A stretch of DNA of 64,000 bases from Leptolyngbya boryana PCC 6306 (GCF_000353285.1 NZ_KB731324.1:4606577-4670576), one strand, 5' to 3'. Shown: positions 26,394 through 35,991, numbered from the stretch's first letter. Program-made: numbers and translations. The notes: generated by a model not told the origin, from the sequence alone.

Positions 26394-28150
26394 GTTGGTT
26401 TCACCTGAGATTCTAAAATCGCGCTGTACAATGGGCTGTTTCGCATAAGTTCTTCATGGGTTCCCTGTGCGACGAGCAACCCTTGATCCATCAGTAAAAT
26501 ACGATCGGCATTGCGAACGGTTGTAATCCGCTGCGCGATGACAAAGGCAGTACAAGTTTTTTGCTCCATCAAATCATCGAGTGCTGTTTGAATCTGTGTA
26601 GCAGTTTTCGCATCGACGGCGGAAGTACTATCATCGAGAATCAGAATGTGGTAGTTGGTTAGCAACGTGCGTGCGATCGCAATTCGCTGGCGCTGTCCTC
26701 CGGATAATCCAACTCCCCGCTCGCCCACTACCGTGTCATAGCCTTCTGGAAGCTCTGAAATAAAGTCATGAATTTGGGCTGTTTTCGCTGCTTCAATGAT
26801 TTCTGCAAGGGTCGCATCCGGCTTTGCATACGCAATATTTTCTCGCAATGTCCCTGAGAACAAAGTTGTTTCTTGAAACACAATGCCAATGTGCGATCGC
26901 AGACTCATCAGGTTAAATTCTCGAACATCATGCCCATCAATGCGGACTGCACCTTCGGTTGGATCATAGAATCGAGGGAGCAAATTGACGATCGTGCTTT
27001 TTCCTGATCCAGTCATGCCGAGAATTGCAATCAATTCGTTCGGCTTCGTTTCAAAAGAAACATTTTTCAAGGCTTCGACTGTCGCGCCTGGATAGCGAAA
27101 TGACACATTCTCAAATGTAATCCTGCCCCCACAAGTCCGAAACGGAATCGCATTCGGTCGATCGCGAATTTCGACTTCTGCATCCAGCACTTCATAGACG
27201 CGTTGGGCAGAAGCTGCGGCTTGAGCGATCGCAGGTGCAGCAAATCCAATGAGTAAAATCGGCTGAAGAATGAAGAGTAGGTATGAGTTAAATGCAACGA
27301 GTTCACCGATGGAAAATTGTTGGCGAATCACCTGTGCGCCGCCATAGCCAATGACCACAACTGTAATCAAATTGCTGAGCAGAAAAATGATTGGAAACGT
27401 GTTCCGAATCGCATACAGCGTTTTCATGCTGACTGCAATCAGTTCATTGTTCAATGCAGTGTAGCGAGTTGCCTCTTGGGACTCCCGCACAAAAGCTTTG
27501 ACAGCCCGCACACCGATTAGATTTTCTTGCAAAACAGCATTGAGGTCGCCGAGTTGCTCTTGGACTCGCTGAAACACACTGCCATTCCGAGTGAAAAACC
27601 GCGTCAATATCCAAGCCGCGATCGGCAAAACTGCGAGCGTCATCAGCGCTAATTGCCAATTCATAATCAGCAAAATCGTTGAAATCGTGACAAGCGTGAT
27701 GACGGCTCCAATGACTTGAATCAAGCTTGTGCCAATAAACGACCGAATCTGCTCGATGTCGCTCGTCGCTCGGGTGAGCAGTTGTGAGGTTTGCGCGCGA
27801 TCATGATAGCTAAAACTCAGCGTTTCCAGCTTAATAAAAAGCTGATTGCGTAGATCATACGCCACGCCTTGTGAAGTCGATTCTGACCAGAATGTTTGCC
27901 CAAAGTTAAACAATCCGCGCGCGAGCGCAGCAACGACCATCAGGGCTGCACTTTCCCATACGACAGTAGAATTCTTCGCAGCAATCCCTTGATCAATTCC
28001 CCATCGAAAAATCTGCGGAGTGACCGCTGTTGCGATCGTCAGCAAGATCAGACTTAACACTGCTCCAAGCGCTACGTACCGATGCGATCTTAGACCTTGC
28101 AGCACTCGTTGAAGTGCCGCGATCGATGAATTGTCCTGCGATTGAGTCAA
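26390..28150 (-). CDS. ABC exporter half with degenerate Walker B
   Basis: The second half of the exporter pair. Six TM helices and an ATPase domain with Walker A GMTGSGKST, signature LSGGQRQRIA and Walker B LILDDSTSAVD: the usual catalytic Glu is Asp, the hallmark of one degenerate site in heterodimeric exporters. The open frame reaches 28255, but the first 35 codons lack a good ribosome-binding site. The TTG at 28150, preceded by AGTAGGA with five bases between, gives a family-like N-terminus (LTQSQDNSSIAALQRVL). An ATG at 28192 is a third option. Confidence 0.87.
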   Translation of the reverse strand: MTQSQDNSSIAALQRVLQGLRSHRYVALGAVLSLILLTIATAVTPQIFRWGIDQGIAAKNSTVVWESAALMVVAALARGLFNFGQTFWSESTSQGVAYDLRNQLFIKLETLSFSYHDRAQTSQLLTRATSDIEQIRSFIGTSLIQVIGAVITLVTISTILLIMNWQLALMTLAVLPIAAWILTRFFTRNGSVFQRVQEQLGDLNAVLQENLIGVRAVKAFVRESQEATRYTALNNELIAVSMKTLYAIRNTFPIIFLLSNLITVVVIGYGGAQVIRQQFSIGELVAFNSYLLFILQPILLIGFAAPAIAQAAASAQRVYEVLDAEVEIRDRPNAIPFRTCGGRITFENVSFRYPGATVEALKNVSFETKPNELIAILGMTGSGKSTIVNLLPRFYDPTEGAVRIDGHDVREFNLMSLRSHIGIVFQETTLFSGTLRENIAYAKPDATLAEIIEAAKTAQIHDFISELPEGYDTVVGERGVGLSGGQRQRIAIARTLLTNYHILILDDSTSAVDAKTATQIQTALDDLMEQKTCTAFVIAQRITTVRNADRILLMDQGLLVAQGTHEELMRNSPLYSAILESQVKPT

Positions 28151-28327
28151 GGTAATCCTACTCTTCACTGATAAATTCAGCGATATTATCATACAGAAGA
28201 ATTTTGAGTATCTGCTGTAAGGCAGGTGTAACTCCAGAAAGACTAATTTTCGCAAGTGATTTGCCCTTCTAGAATTACATCTGTCTTTGGCTGAGCAATG
28301 CCTAAGTCTTAAGGCTGAGGTTGCAAT

Positions 28328-28356
28328 TTTAGCCCCAAGATAGTCTTGAGGCTAAA
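28328..28356. promoter_or_regulatory. Hairpin in the leader of the P-type ATPase gene
   Basis: TTTAGCCCCAAGA (28328-28340) and TCTTGAGGCTAAA (28344-28356) pair in 12 of 13 positions around a three-base loop, 48 bases before the ATPase start. A smaller dyad, CCTAAGTCTTAAGG, lies just upstream. No known riboswitch class, including the yybP-ykoY manganese type, was recognised. Confidence 0.4.
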
Positions 28357-28404
28357 CTCTCTCCACAAAAGAAGAGTTGTTGTACTTTGCCTTAACGAGC
28401 AACT

Positions 28405-31119
28405 ATGATCACGCGTGAGTCTTCGTCCGATATTGAACAATCTGCTTCAGACTGGCATCATCTTCCTCCTCCTGAAGTGGTGACTCGGTTGGAAACTCAT
28501 CCGGATCAGGGATTGCATCCTCTAGCAGTAGAACAGCGTCAGCAAAAATATGGTGCGAATCAATTGACGCAGAAAGCCGGAAAAAACCCGCTCATTTTGC
28601 TGCTCGAACAGTTTAATCAGCCGCTGATCTATATCTTGTTAGTTTCTGCTGGAATTACTGCCCTATTGCAAGATTGGGTTGAAACGTGGGTGATTTTAGC
28701 AGTAGTTGTGATCAATGCTTTGATTGGGTTTGCTCAGGAGTATAAAGCGATCAAAGCGATGCAAGCGCTCGCGCAAACGGCGCAAAGTGATGCCACTGTC
28801 ATTCGCGGGGGACAAAAGCAACAAATTCCAGCGACTGAATTAGTTCCAGGTGATCTCGTAACACTTCAATCTGGGAATAAAGTACCAGCAGATTTGCGAC
28901 TCTTGCAATCGCGCAATCTTCAGATTGATGAATCTGCGCTGACGGGTGAATCTGTTCCGGTTGAAAAGAATACGATCGCACAACTCGATCTCGAAACTGC
29001 TTTAGCCGATCGCTTAAATCTTGCCTATGCTTCCACCTTGGTTACGTATGGAACAGCAACGGGAGTCGTGATCGCCACTGGAGATCGAACCGAGATCGGA
29101 CATATTAACGAACTCATTTCTTCAGCCGATGTCCTCACAACTCCCCTGACTCGTAAAATTAACCACTTTAGTCAGACTTTGATGTATGTCGTCTTGGGAG
29201 CATCTGCGATCGCATTTGTAGCAGGCGCACTTCGGGGCTACTCTTTGGACGATAATTTTTTAGGCGTCGTTGCGTTAGCAGTCGCCGCAATTCCTGAAGG
29301 ATTGCCTGCTGCGGTCACGATCACGTTAGCGATCGGGGTCAATCGCATGGCAAAACGCAATGCCATCATTCGCAAACTCCCAACAGTCGAAACCTTGGGT
29401 AGCACAACGGTAATCTGTTCTGACAAGACTGGAACCTTGACGCAGAATGCAATGACCGTGCAAGAAATTTATGCAGGAGATCAAGTCATCCGGGTGTCAG
29501 GCGTTGGCTATGCGCCCGAAGGAGAGCTTTCGACTTCAGGTGAAAATCAAGCTTTAATCGAATGTTTGAAAGCAGGACTCTTGTGTAATGATTCTCGCAT
29601 TGTGGAAGAAGATCAAGGCTGGACGATTGTTGGTGATCCGACTGAAGCCGCGCTGATTACCGTTGCTCACAAAGCAGGGTTAGATCGTCATACGCTTGCA
29701 CAAGAGTTGCCCAGACACGATAGTATTCCGTTCGAGTCACAGTATCAATATATGGCAACCTTACATCCGGTTGCAGATCAGGCATTGATCTATATTAAAG
29801 GCTCTGTAGAAAGCCTGCTTCCTCGTTGTACCGGAGAATTGTCTGCATCGGGAGACACGATCGCGTTAGAAGTCGATCGACTTCATCAATGTGTCGAGCA
29901 AATGACCACCCAAGGATTAAGAGTCTTAGCATTTGCAAAATTAGACCTGCCAACTGTTCCGCCCTCTCTGACGCATGAAAGTTTAGATCACGGCTTAACC
30001 TTTTTAGGATTGCAAGGCATGATTGATCCGCCTCGCGAAGAAGCTGTTCAAGCTGTTCAAGCCTGTCGAAATGCTGGCATTAAAGTGAAAATGATCACCG
30101 GAGATCATATTGGCACAGCCGCCGCGATCGGGGAACAAATTGGACTGGCCAAATCGCCGCCCCAAGATCGCACCGGAGCCGCGATGACGGGAACTGAGAT
30201 TTCCAAGCGATCCGATCAAGAACTTCCAGCGATCGCAGAACATACAGCTGTGTTTGCACGAGTGACTCCAGAACAGAAATTACGCCTAGTCAGAGCTTTG
30301 CAATCCCGAGGGCATGTGGTTGCGATGACGGGAGACGGTGTGAATGATGCGCCTGCCTTGCGTCAAGCTGATATTGGCATTGCAATGGGAATTACAGGGA
30401 CGGAAGTTGCAAAAGAAGCTGCTTCGATGATTTTGACAGATGACAACTTTGCCACAATCGAAGCGGCTGTAGAAGAAGGAAGAGGCGTTTACGATAACAT
30501 TATCAAGTTTATTGTCTGGGCGTTACCGACCAATCTGAGTGAAGGATTAGTCATTTTTGTCGCGACTTTGTTGGGGATTACTTTACCGATTTTACCGCTG
30601 CAAATTTTGTGGATTAACACGACGACCGCCGTTTTACTCGGTACAGGACTAGCAGTTGAACCGAAAGAACCAGAGATTATGACGCGATCGCCGCGTCCAC
30701 CTCGATCTCCATTACTACGACCATCAATGGTGCGATTTATCGCATTGGCAGGCATCCTCCTTTGTATTTTCGCGTTTGTGGTCTATGAAGTTGCGATTCG
30801 CAATCAGGCAAGTATCGAATCGGCTCGTACGGCCGCAGTGAATGCGATCGTATTTGGTCAGATTTTCTTATTGTTTAATTGTCGATCGCTCTCGTACTCG
30901 ATGTTTCAGTTAGGGATATTCTCGAATCCGATTTTACTGCTAGGAGTTGGGGTGATGATTGCACTCCAAATGCTCTTTACCTATGCTCCGTGGATGAACC
31001 AAGTGTTCGGAACGGCTCCAGTACAGCCAAGTGAATGGGGCGTGATTTTGGCAACTTCGCTAGGAGTTTACTTGCTGATTGAGTTGCTGAAGTGGAACCG
31101 CCGCCGTTCTAGAGCATAA
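28405..31119 (+). CDS. P-type cation-transporting ATPase (P2A, CtpF/PacL-like)
   Basis: A 904-residue P2-type pump: cation ATPase N-terminal domain, actuator loop with TGES (ALTGESVPVEK), phosphorylation site ICSDKTGTLT, hinge MTGDGVNDAPAL and about ten TM helices. M4 carries AAIPEGLPA, as in calcium pumps. M6 reads LWINTTTAVLLGTGLA, where calcium pumps have N-x-x-T-D-G; this resembles mycobacterial CtpF-type pumps, so the ion may not be calcium. It stands alone, facing away from the exporter pair, with a hairpin in its leader. Ion specificity is unproven. Confidence 0.92.
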   Translation: MITRESSSDIEQSASDWHHLPPPEVVTRLETHPDQGLHPLAVEQRQQKYGANQLTQKAGKNPLILLLEQFNQPLIYILLVSAGITALLQDWVETWVILAVVVINALIGFAQEYKAIKAMQALAQTAQSDATVIRGGQKQQIPATELVPGDLVTLQSGNKVPADLRLLQSRNLQIDESALTGESVPVEKNTIAQLDLETALADRLNLAYASTLVTYGTATGVVIATGDRTEIGHINELISSADVLTTPLTRKINHFSQTLMYVVLGASAIAFVAGALRGYSLDDNFLGVVALAVAAIPEGLPAAVTITLAIGVNRMAKRNAIIRKLPTVETLGSTTVICSDKTGTLTQNAMTVQEIYAGDQVIRVSGVGYAPEGELSTSGENQALIECLKAGLLCNDSRIVEEDQGWTIVGDPTEAALITVAHKAGLDRHTLAQELPRHDSIPFESQYQYMATLHPVADQALIYIKGSVESLLPRCTGELSASGDTIALEVDRLHQCVEQMTTQGLRVLAFAKLDLPTVPPSLTHESLDHGLTFLGLQGMIDPPREEAVQAVQACRNAGIKVKMITGDHIGTAAAIGEQIGLAKSPPQDRTGAAMTGTEISKRSDQELPAIAEHTAVFARVTPEQKLRLVRALQSRGHVVAMTGDGVNDAPALRQADIGIAMGITGTEVAKEAASMILTDDNFATIEAAVEEGRGVYDNIIKFIVWALPTNLSEGLVIFVATLLGITLPILPLQILWINTTTAVLLGTGLAVEPKEPEIMTRSPRPPRSPLLRPSMVRFIALAGILLCIFAFVVYEVAIRNQASIESARTAAVNAIVFGQIFLLFNCRSLSYSMFQLGIFSNPILLLGVGVMIALQMLFTYAPWMNQVFGTAPVQPSEWGVILATSLGVYLLIELLKWNRRRSRA

Positions 31120-31137
31120 AGCAGAACATCAGACCTT

Positions 31138-32277
31138 CTAATCATGACTGGAGGAATTGGGGAATGCTTCAGCAACGACTTGCACTCGTCTAAGTTGCAG
31201 CACTAAACGTTGGGCTTGATGGGGGTAAAGGTCAATCGGGAGTGTTGTCGGTAAGGTCTTCAGAGCGTGGGTTGCTGCGTCAATCTCACAGCCCGAAATC
31301 CGTGCGATCGCCATTGTTGCTTCAAACTGTGCATCCTGAGTCAGGACTTTTGTGACCCGCACCTGCCAGGTTTTCGCTGTCATTTTTCCCTGTTCTACAT
31401 TTCGCAATCCTTCCATTGTGGCTAACACGACTAAGCGATCGCCGCTCCCCACTCGAATATCCCCCGAAGGCATCCATTGTTCAGGCTCATGTTGGGCAGA
31501 TTGATACAAAATAGGAACGATGCCATAGCCGTAGCTCACATCTGAAAGAAGATGTCTGTGTAGCGTGTCGGTTTCGGTGATTTGGTACTCGGTTACTAGA
31601 ACTGTTTGTTGATTGAGCCGAAATAGACTCAGAATATTTTCCCCAAATGCGGCGGCTGAAAATGCTGCCGCAGACAAGCGATAAGCGCCCAATACTTTTG
31701 CATAAGGTAAGAGTTGGGCGATACTCTTGCTAAAGCGAGGATCAAAGACCCGAATCACCAAATTCAGCCCTGGATTTTGTTGGCAAGCTGTTAATGCGAT
31801 TTCTAAATTTGCGACTTCATCATCGGTACACACAATTACGCTTTTTGCGGTTTGCAAATTTGCTTTTGCTAATGTGCTGGTCAGTTTACCCGTTAATAAA
31901 GGCATCGTCGGCAAAATAGTCGGATCGAGATTGGTGCTGTTGAGACCAACCAAGGATTGTCTCATTTCCTGGAGCAGGGTTGCCGTTCGCTGTCCGACTC
32001 GTCCAAGACCAACGATGACAATGTGTTCTTCTTTCGGAACTGGAGGACGGCGCTTGAGAAGTTGAAATTTTGCAGTGAGCAAGCGTTCCGTTAAGAGGGC
32101 ATACAATACACCGACAAAGGCAGTGCCTGCGATCGCAAGCAGCAAACTAAACAGTCTTAGGCTCAACGGAATCGGTAGCTCTAGTTTGACCTGCCCAAAT
32201 AAGTCACCATAACCGCCGAGTAATAAGACTGCTGTTGTAAAGAATGCGTCTTGTAGCGTAATGTCAGGGTAGTTCAA
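31138..32277 (-). CDS. C-terminal part of the TAG-split channel: pore, TM2 and second RCK domain
   Basis: If translation restarts after the TAG, the first usual start codon in frame is TTG at 32277, giving 379 residues that begin inside the pore region (YPDITLQDAFFTT), with GGYGD, TM2, the TrkA-N domain VIVGLGRVGQRT and a TrkA-C-like tail. This product would miss TM1, which is encoded at about 32350-32278, so it should not form a normal two-TM channel. The frame without start codons extends back to 32541. Confidence 0.6.
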   Translation of the reverse strand: MNYPDITLQDAFFTTAVLLLGGYGDLFGQVKLELPIPLSLRLFSLLLAIAGTAFVGVLYALLTERLLTAKFQLLKRRPPVPKEEHIVIVGLGRVGQRTATLLQEMRQSLVGLNSTNLDPTILPTMPLLTGKLTSTLAKANLQTAKSVIVCTDDEVANLEIALTACQQNPGLNLVIRVFDPRFSKSIAQLLPYAKVLGAYRLSAAAFSAAAFGENILSLFRLNQQTVLVTEYQITETDTLHRHLLSDVSYGYGIVPILYQSAQHEPEQWMPSGDIRVGSGDRLVVLATMEGLRNVEQGKMTAKTWQVRVTKVLTQDAQFEATMAIARISGCEIDAATHALKTLPTTLPIDLYPHQAQRLVLQLRRVQVVAEAFPNSSSHD

Positions 32278-32541
32278 CCAAAACAGTAGCGTGCCTAATA
32301 ACGCTAATCCACCAATTGTTGCACCTGAAACGATCGTGACTTTCTGAGTTTGATTACTATCTTGCCAGAATTGATATAGGAGTTGCTTTAAATTCTGTTT
32401 CTGTAGTGAACTGATCAGTGCCTTTAAAGCAATTGATAGTTTGATTCTCCTCCACGACCTATCAGGTAATCGATGGTGTGGAATTTCATTTATTTCAACG
32501 TAAGCGATCGTATCTCCTGAAAAAATTGTCTGTTCTTGCTC

Positions 32542-33243
32542 CTACTGATAGAAACGAGGTGAGACTTGATTGTGAGCGAGAACCGTTCGAGTTGAGTTGT
32601 TTAGCTCATAAATCTTGCGTCGATCGCACCAAGGATGCTCTGGTTCAATTTGCTGTTGAACAACTCGCACCAGTTGATTGCCTAATCGAAATAATCCGAT
32701 CGTTTCCTGGTGTAATGCTGCCAAAGCAAACGCAGGTGCTGGAAGCTGAGTGGCTTCAAATGCAACAAAGTTACCGAGTTGCTGTCCCAAAAGTTGATTG
32801 AGATTTTGCTGGTCAGAACGAATCACCAATCGAATCGCTGGATTGAGCGATCGCGCTGCCAAAGCTGCTTGGATATTGACAGTTTCACTACTCGTCACTA
32901 GTAAAATCGCGCGGCATTGAGCAATTTTCGCTCGCTCTAGCACTTCGAGTTGCCGACAATCTCCAATCACGAATTCATCTAGCAGGGTTGGCAGTTCTGG
33001 AAGTTCCCAAGTTCTGCTGCTCGCTTCTTCGATCGCAATCACACGCGCATCAAATTCTTTGAGATAGCGTACACATTGCTGACCCAAACTCCCCAAGCCA
33101 CACACTAAGATGAAGTCAGATGATGGCTGAACGGAATGATCATCGGAACCGAACGACTGTGACAACGACATTGGTTCAATAGAAAATAGGCTAGATGGCG
33201 CACCGGAAAACAAAAGCTTGCCAGAGATTCCGAAAGATTTCAA
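32542..33243 (-). CDS. N-terminal part of the TAG-split channel: TrkA-N (RCK) domain protein
   Basis: The 233-residue frame before the internal stop. It contains a Rossmann nucleotide-binding domain (GLGSLGQQ, with the acidic IAIEEASS after beta-2) and a short region ending HPWCDRRKIYELNNSTR. On its own it could make a soluble RCK subunit. The TTG at 33243 has AGGA five bases upstream; an ATG at 33171 is an alternative. The frame continues past the TAG into the channel domain without a shift. Confidence 0.7.
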   Translation of the reverse strand: MKSFGISGKLLFSGAPSSLFSIEPMSLSQSFGSDDHSVQPSSDFILVCGLGSLGQQCVRYLKEFDARVIAIEEASSRTWELPELPTLLDEFVIGDCRQLEVLERAKIAQCRAILLVTSSETVNIQAALAARSLNPAIRLVIRSDQQNLNQLLGQQLGNFVAFEATQLPAPAFALAALHQETIGLFRLGNQLVRVVQQQIEPEHPWCDRRKIYELNNSTRTVLAHNQVSPRFYQ

Positions 33244-33313
33244 AAATCCTGCTCTGGTAAGCTTGTTTTCAGATTATGGCATCTAGACTCGCGTTGTGAG
33301 CTAATCCCATTGA

Positions 33314-35464
33314 TTAATGATGCTGAGTCAGTTCCATCAGCCGTTGTTGGGCACTACACTCTGCCTCATTTTCTTGCGGGCGTAATTGGGTATAGCGACC
33401 ATCGGCATGAAGCAGCCAAGCTTGGCGAGTATCCGACAGCAGCAGATGCAGAGTGTCTGTTAAGGTTTGCTTAATGGCTGGGTCTTCTATGGGCGTGACA
33501 GCTTCCACTCGTCGATCGAGATTGCGTCGCATCCAATCCGCGCTTCCTAGATAGAGTTCAGTCTCCTCATTGTTATGGAAGTAGAAGATTCGAGAGTGTT
33601 CGAGAAATCGTCCGACAATACTCACCACTCGAATATTTTCGCTAATTCCTGAAATACCAGGACGTAAACAGCACATCCCGCGCACAATCAAGTCAATCTG
33701 CACACCAGCTTGTGATGCTTCGTACAAAGTGCGGATCATCTCAACATCCGTGAGGGAATTCATCTTAGCAATGATGCGACCCGGTTGCCCCTGTTGACAA
33801 TGTTGGATCTCACGCCGAATCATTGCCGTTATGCGATCGCGCATGGTCATGGGTGAAATCAGCAATTTCCGATACGATCGTTGTTTGGAAAACCCAGTGA
33901 GATAGTTAAAGAGATCAGTTAAGTCGGCACCGAGATCCTCACGACAACTCAGCAATCCTAAATCCGTGTAGAGTTTTGCGGTTTTTGGGCTGTAGTTTCC
34001 AGTGCCGATATGAACATAGCGACGAATTTGATCCGCTTCTTGGCGAACCACGAGCACGACTTTCGTATGGGTCTTAAATCCAACTAAGCCATAAACAACA
34101 TGCACCCCTGCGTCTTCTAATCGACGCGCCCAGTTAATGTTGTTTTCTTCATCAAATCGTGCTTTCAGTTCGACTAAGACGACCACTTGTTTACCATTCT
34201 CTGCTGCCTGCATGAGCGCTTTGGGTAAGGTATCCCCAGAGGTACGATAAAGAGTCATTTTGATCGCTAGAACATCTGGATCAGTTGCCGCATGGGTAAT
34301 AAACGTTTCAACCGAAGCGGTAAACGATTCATAGGGATGATGTACCAGTAAGTCCTGCTGTTGAATGACAGAGAAGATATCTAGCCCATCGCCACGATCG
34401 TCCGCATCGATTCGAGTGTCTAATTGGGGGGCTAGCCCTTTCAACCGCGCGGGAATCACTGGTGTCCAAGGCGAATCTTTCAGCGATGGGCAAGGAATTG
34501 CTGTCAATGCCATTAAGTCTTTTAGCCCAAGCAGTCCCTCGGTTTCGTACACTTCTAGTTCGGTTAGACTCATGCCTTGCATCAATTTTTGGCGGACAAA
34601 CTCAGAGGTAGAGGTTGGAATTTGCAGTCGTAAGACCGAGCCGCCTCGCAGTCGTTTCCGTAATTCTTGTTCGATCGCGAGCAGCAAATCATCCGCTTCA
34701 TATTCCTGCACATCCAAGTCAGCATCCCGCGTGACTCGAAAGGGATAGTATTCCTGAATCTCCATTCCTGGAAATAATAGCGATAAGTTATGAGCAATTA
34801 CTTGTTCTAGGGGAACCCCGAGCCACAAACATGACTCTCCTTTGTATTGCTGTAACTCTTTGGGAAAAGTCACAAATCGAGACAGATTGCTTGGAACTTT
34901 GACTCTAGCAAAGTCCTGTTCTCCGGTATCTGGGTCTTTGATAACAACCGCTAGATTGAGGCTGAGGTTCGACATCTGCGGAAAAGGATGGGCAGGATCA
35001 ACCGCAAGCGGGGTCAGAACTGGAAAAATTCGTTTCTCAAAGTACTGGTGTAAATAAGTCTGCTGGTCTTGACTGAGATCGATGTAATTCAGAATATGAA
35101 TGCTGTTTTTGGCTAACTGTGGGCGTAAGTCTTGTTCAAATAGCTGATGCTGCTGAACCAGCATAGGACGAAGCTGTTGGCTAATTTCAGCAAGCTGTTG
35201 CTCGGGAGTACGACCATCGGGCGTTAACGTGCCAACTTGCGCTTCGACCTGTTCTCTTAAAATGGCGACCCGTACCATGAAAAACTCATCGAGATTGGCA
35301 CTGAAGATCGCCGTAAATTTAATTCTCTCTAGTAGAGGAGTGCGTATATCGATCGCTTCATGCAGAACGCGGCGATTAAACTCTAGCCAACTCAATTCTC
35401 GGTTGAGATAGTACTGGGGGTCGTCGAGGTGGAACTTCGAAGCGGTTTGTTTTGCCCTAGGCAT
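33314..35464 (-). CDS. ppk1: Polyphosphate kinase 1
   Basis: PPK1 makes polyphosphate from ATP, reversibly. The 716 residues match the family: N-terminal helical domain (YYLNRELSWLEFNRRVL), a PHP-like head domain and two catalytic PLD-like domains. The phospho-accepting His is in VGFKTHTKVVLV, with the second active-site HIGTGNYSPKTAKLYTDLG and the SADWMRRNLDRRVE segment near the end. It stands alone; the upstream spacer holds the promoter region and a divergent small gene. Confidence 0.97.
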   Translation of the reverse strand: MPRAKQTASKFHLDDPQYYLNRELSWLEFNRRVLHEAIDIRTPLLERIKFTAIFSANLDEFFMVRVAILREQVEAQVGTLTPDGRTPEQQLAEISQQLRPMLVQQHQLFEQDLRPQLAKNSIHILNYIDLSQDQQTYLHQYFEKRIFPVLTPLAVDPAHPFPQMSNLSLNLAVVIKDPDTGEQDFARVKVPSNLSRFVTFPKELQQYKGESCLWLGVPLEQVIAHNLSLLFPGMEIQEYYPFRVTRDADLDVQEYEADDLLLAIEQELRKRLRGGSVLRLQIPTSTSEFVRQKLMQGMSLTELEVYETEGLLGLKDLMALTAIPCPSLKDSPWTPVIPARLKGLAPQLDTRIDADDRGDGLDIFSVIQQQDLLVHHPYESFTASVETFITHAATDPDVLAIKMTLYRTSGDTLPKALMQAAENGKQVVVLVELKARFDEENNINWARRLEDAGVHVVYGLVGFKTHTKVVLVVRQEADQIRRYVHIGTGNYSPKTAKLYTDLGLLSCREDLGADLTDLFNYLTGFSKQRSYRKLLISPMTMRDRITAMIRREIQHCQQGQPGRIIAKMNSLTDVEMIRTLYEASQAGVQIDLIVRGMCCLRPGISGISENIRVVSIVGRFLEHSRIFYFHNNEETELYLGSADWMRRNLDRRVEAVTPIEDPAIKQTLTDTLHLLLSDTRQAWLLHADGRYTQLRPQENEAECSAQQRLMELTQHH

Positions 35465-35730
35465 ATTTTTTGATTAGAAGTCAGTAACACTTATCCTCCC
35501 AAGAACTGTTATAAGTTGGAAGTCGTCCCCAACACATACGACGATCGAAGTGATGACCTACGGAGTTCTTTGACGAATTGGGCAAAGTCCTGAACTGTCA
35601 AATGAAGAGAAGTTTGCCTTCTGATGGGTGAACTCGAACCGACAAAACTCATTCTGTTTCAGAGCAAGTTTTAACCTCTTCAGATGCCAAATCATTTAGC
35701 CTTTTAACAGTGTTGTTCCGCTTTAATCCG

Positions 35731-35991
35731 ATGCAACCTTATCAGCCTATTCGTTGCGATTTGTATGACGAGCTTGTATTACTGGCAATGCGTCATCAGT
35801 CTTGTACGATCGTTTACCAGGATGCTGCCCATCAGAAAATTGTTCTCGAAGCTCAAATCGTCGATGTGTATTCCCAAAACAAGCAAGAATTTTTGCGACT
35901 GCAAAGCGGAACCATCCTTCGACTCGATACCTTGGTTCAAGTGAACCAACTGAAGTTTAAGGACGGCTCTGGGGATTTTGGCAATTTTTGA
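35731..35991 (+). CDS. Rof/YaeO-like (Rho-binding antiterminator family) small protein
   Basis: A protein of about 86 residues, starting at the ATG at 35731; a GTG at 35710 extends it by seven residues. The pattern PIRCDLYDELVLLAMRHQ, then VLEAQIVDVYSQ, then LRLQSGTILRLDTLVQVN matches the Sm-like fold of Rof (YaeO), which in enterobacteria binds Rho and blocks termination. Cyanobacteria generally lack Rho, so the partner here must differ or the name misleads. It lies alone between ppk1 (divergent) and osmC. Confidence 0.65.
   Translation: MQPYQPIRCDLYDELVLLAMRHQSCTIVYQDAAHQKIVLEAQIVDVYSQNKQEFLRLQSGTILRLDTLVQVNQLKFKDGSGDFGNF

Larger units (their letters stand above)
31138..33243 (-). pseudogene. 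RCK-channel-RCK potassium channel gene interrupted by one in-frame TAG
   Basis: A single reading frame runs from 33243 to 31138 with one internal stop, TAG at 32544-32542. Without it the product would be 701 residues: an N-terminal TrkA-N/RCK domain (LVCGLGSLGQQC), a linker, TM1 (IGGLALLGTLLFWL), a pore loop with selectivity-filter-like GGYGD, TM2, and a second TrkA-N domain (IVIVGLGRVGQRT) with a TrkA-C-like tail. TM1 lies in a stretch with no ATG, GTG or TTG between the stop and the pore, so a separate downstream gene would lack TM1. I read this as one channel gene with a recent nonsense mutation (CAG to TAG fits), recoding, or an assembly error. Confidence 0.75.

Noticed and set aside
28256-28404. 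yybP-ykoY manganese riboswitch before the P-type ATPase
   Set aside because: The consensus bases are absent; only simple hairpins are present.
32278-32541. A frameshift as the cause of the split channel gene
   Set aside because: Both halves are in the same frame; only one TAG separates them.
35600-35680. tRNA-like T-loop (GGTTCGAGTTC) on the minus strand
   Set aside because: The T-stem does not pair and no acceptor stem or anticodon arm could be built, so it is not a tRNA.
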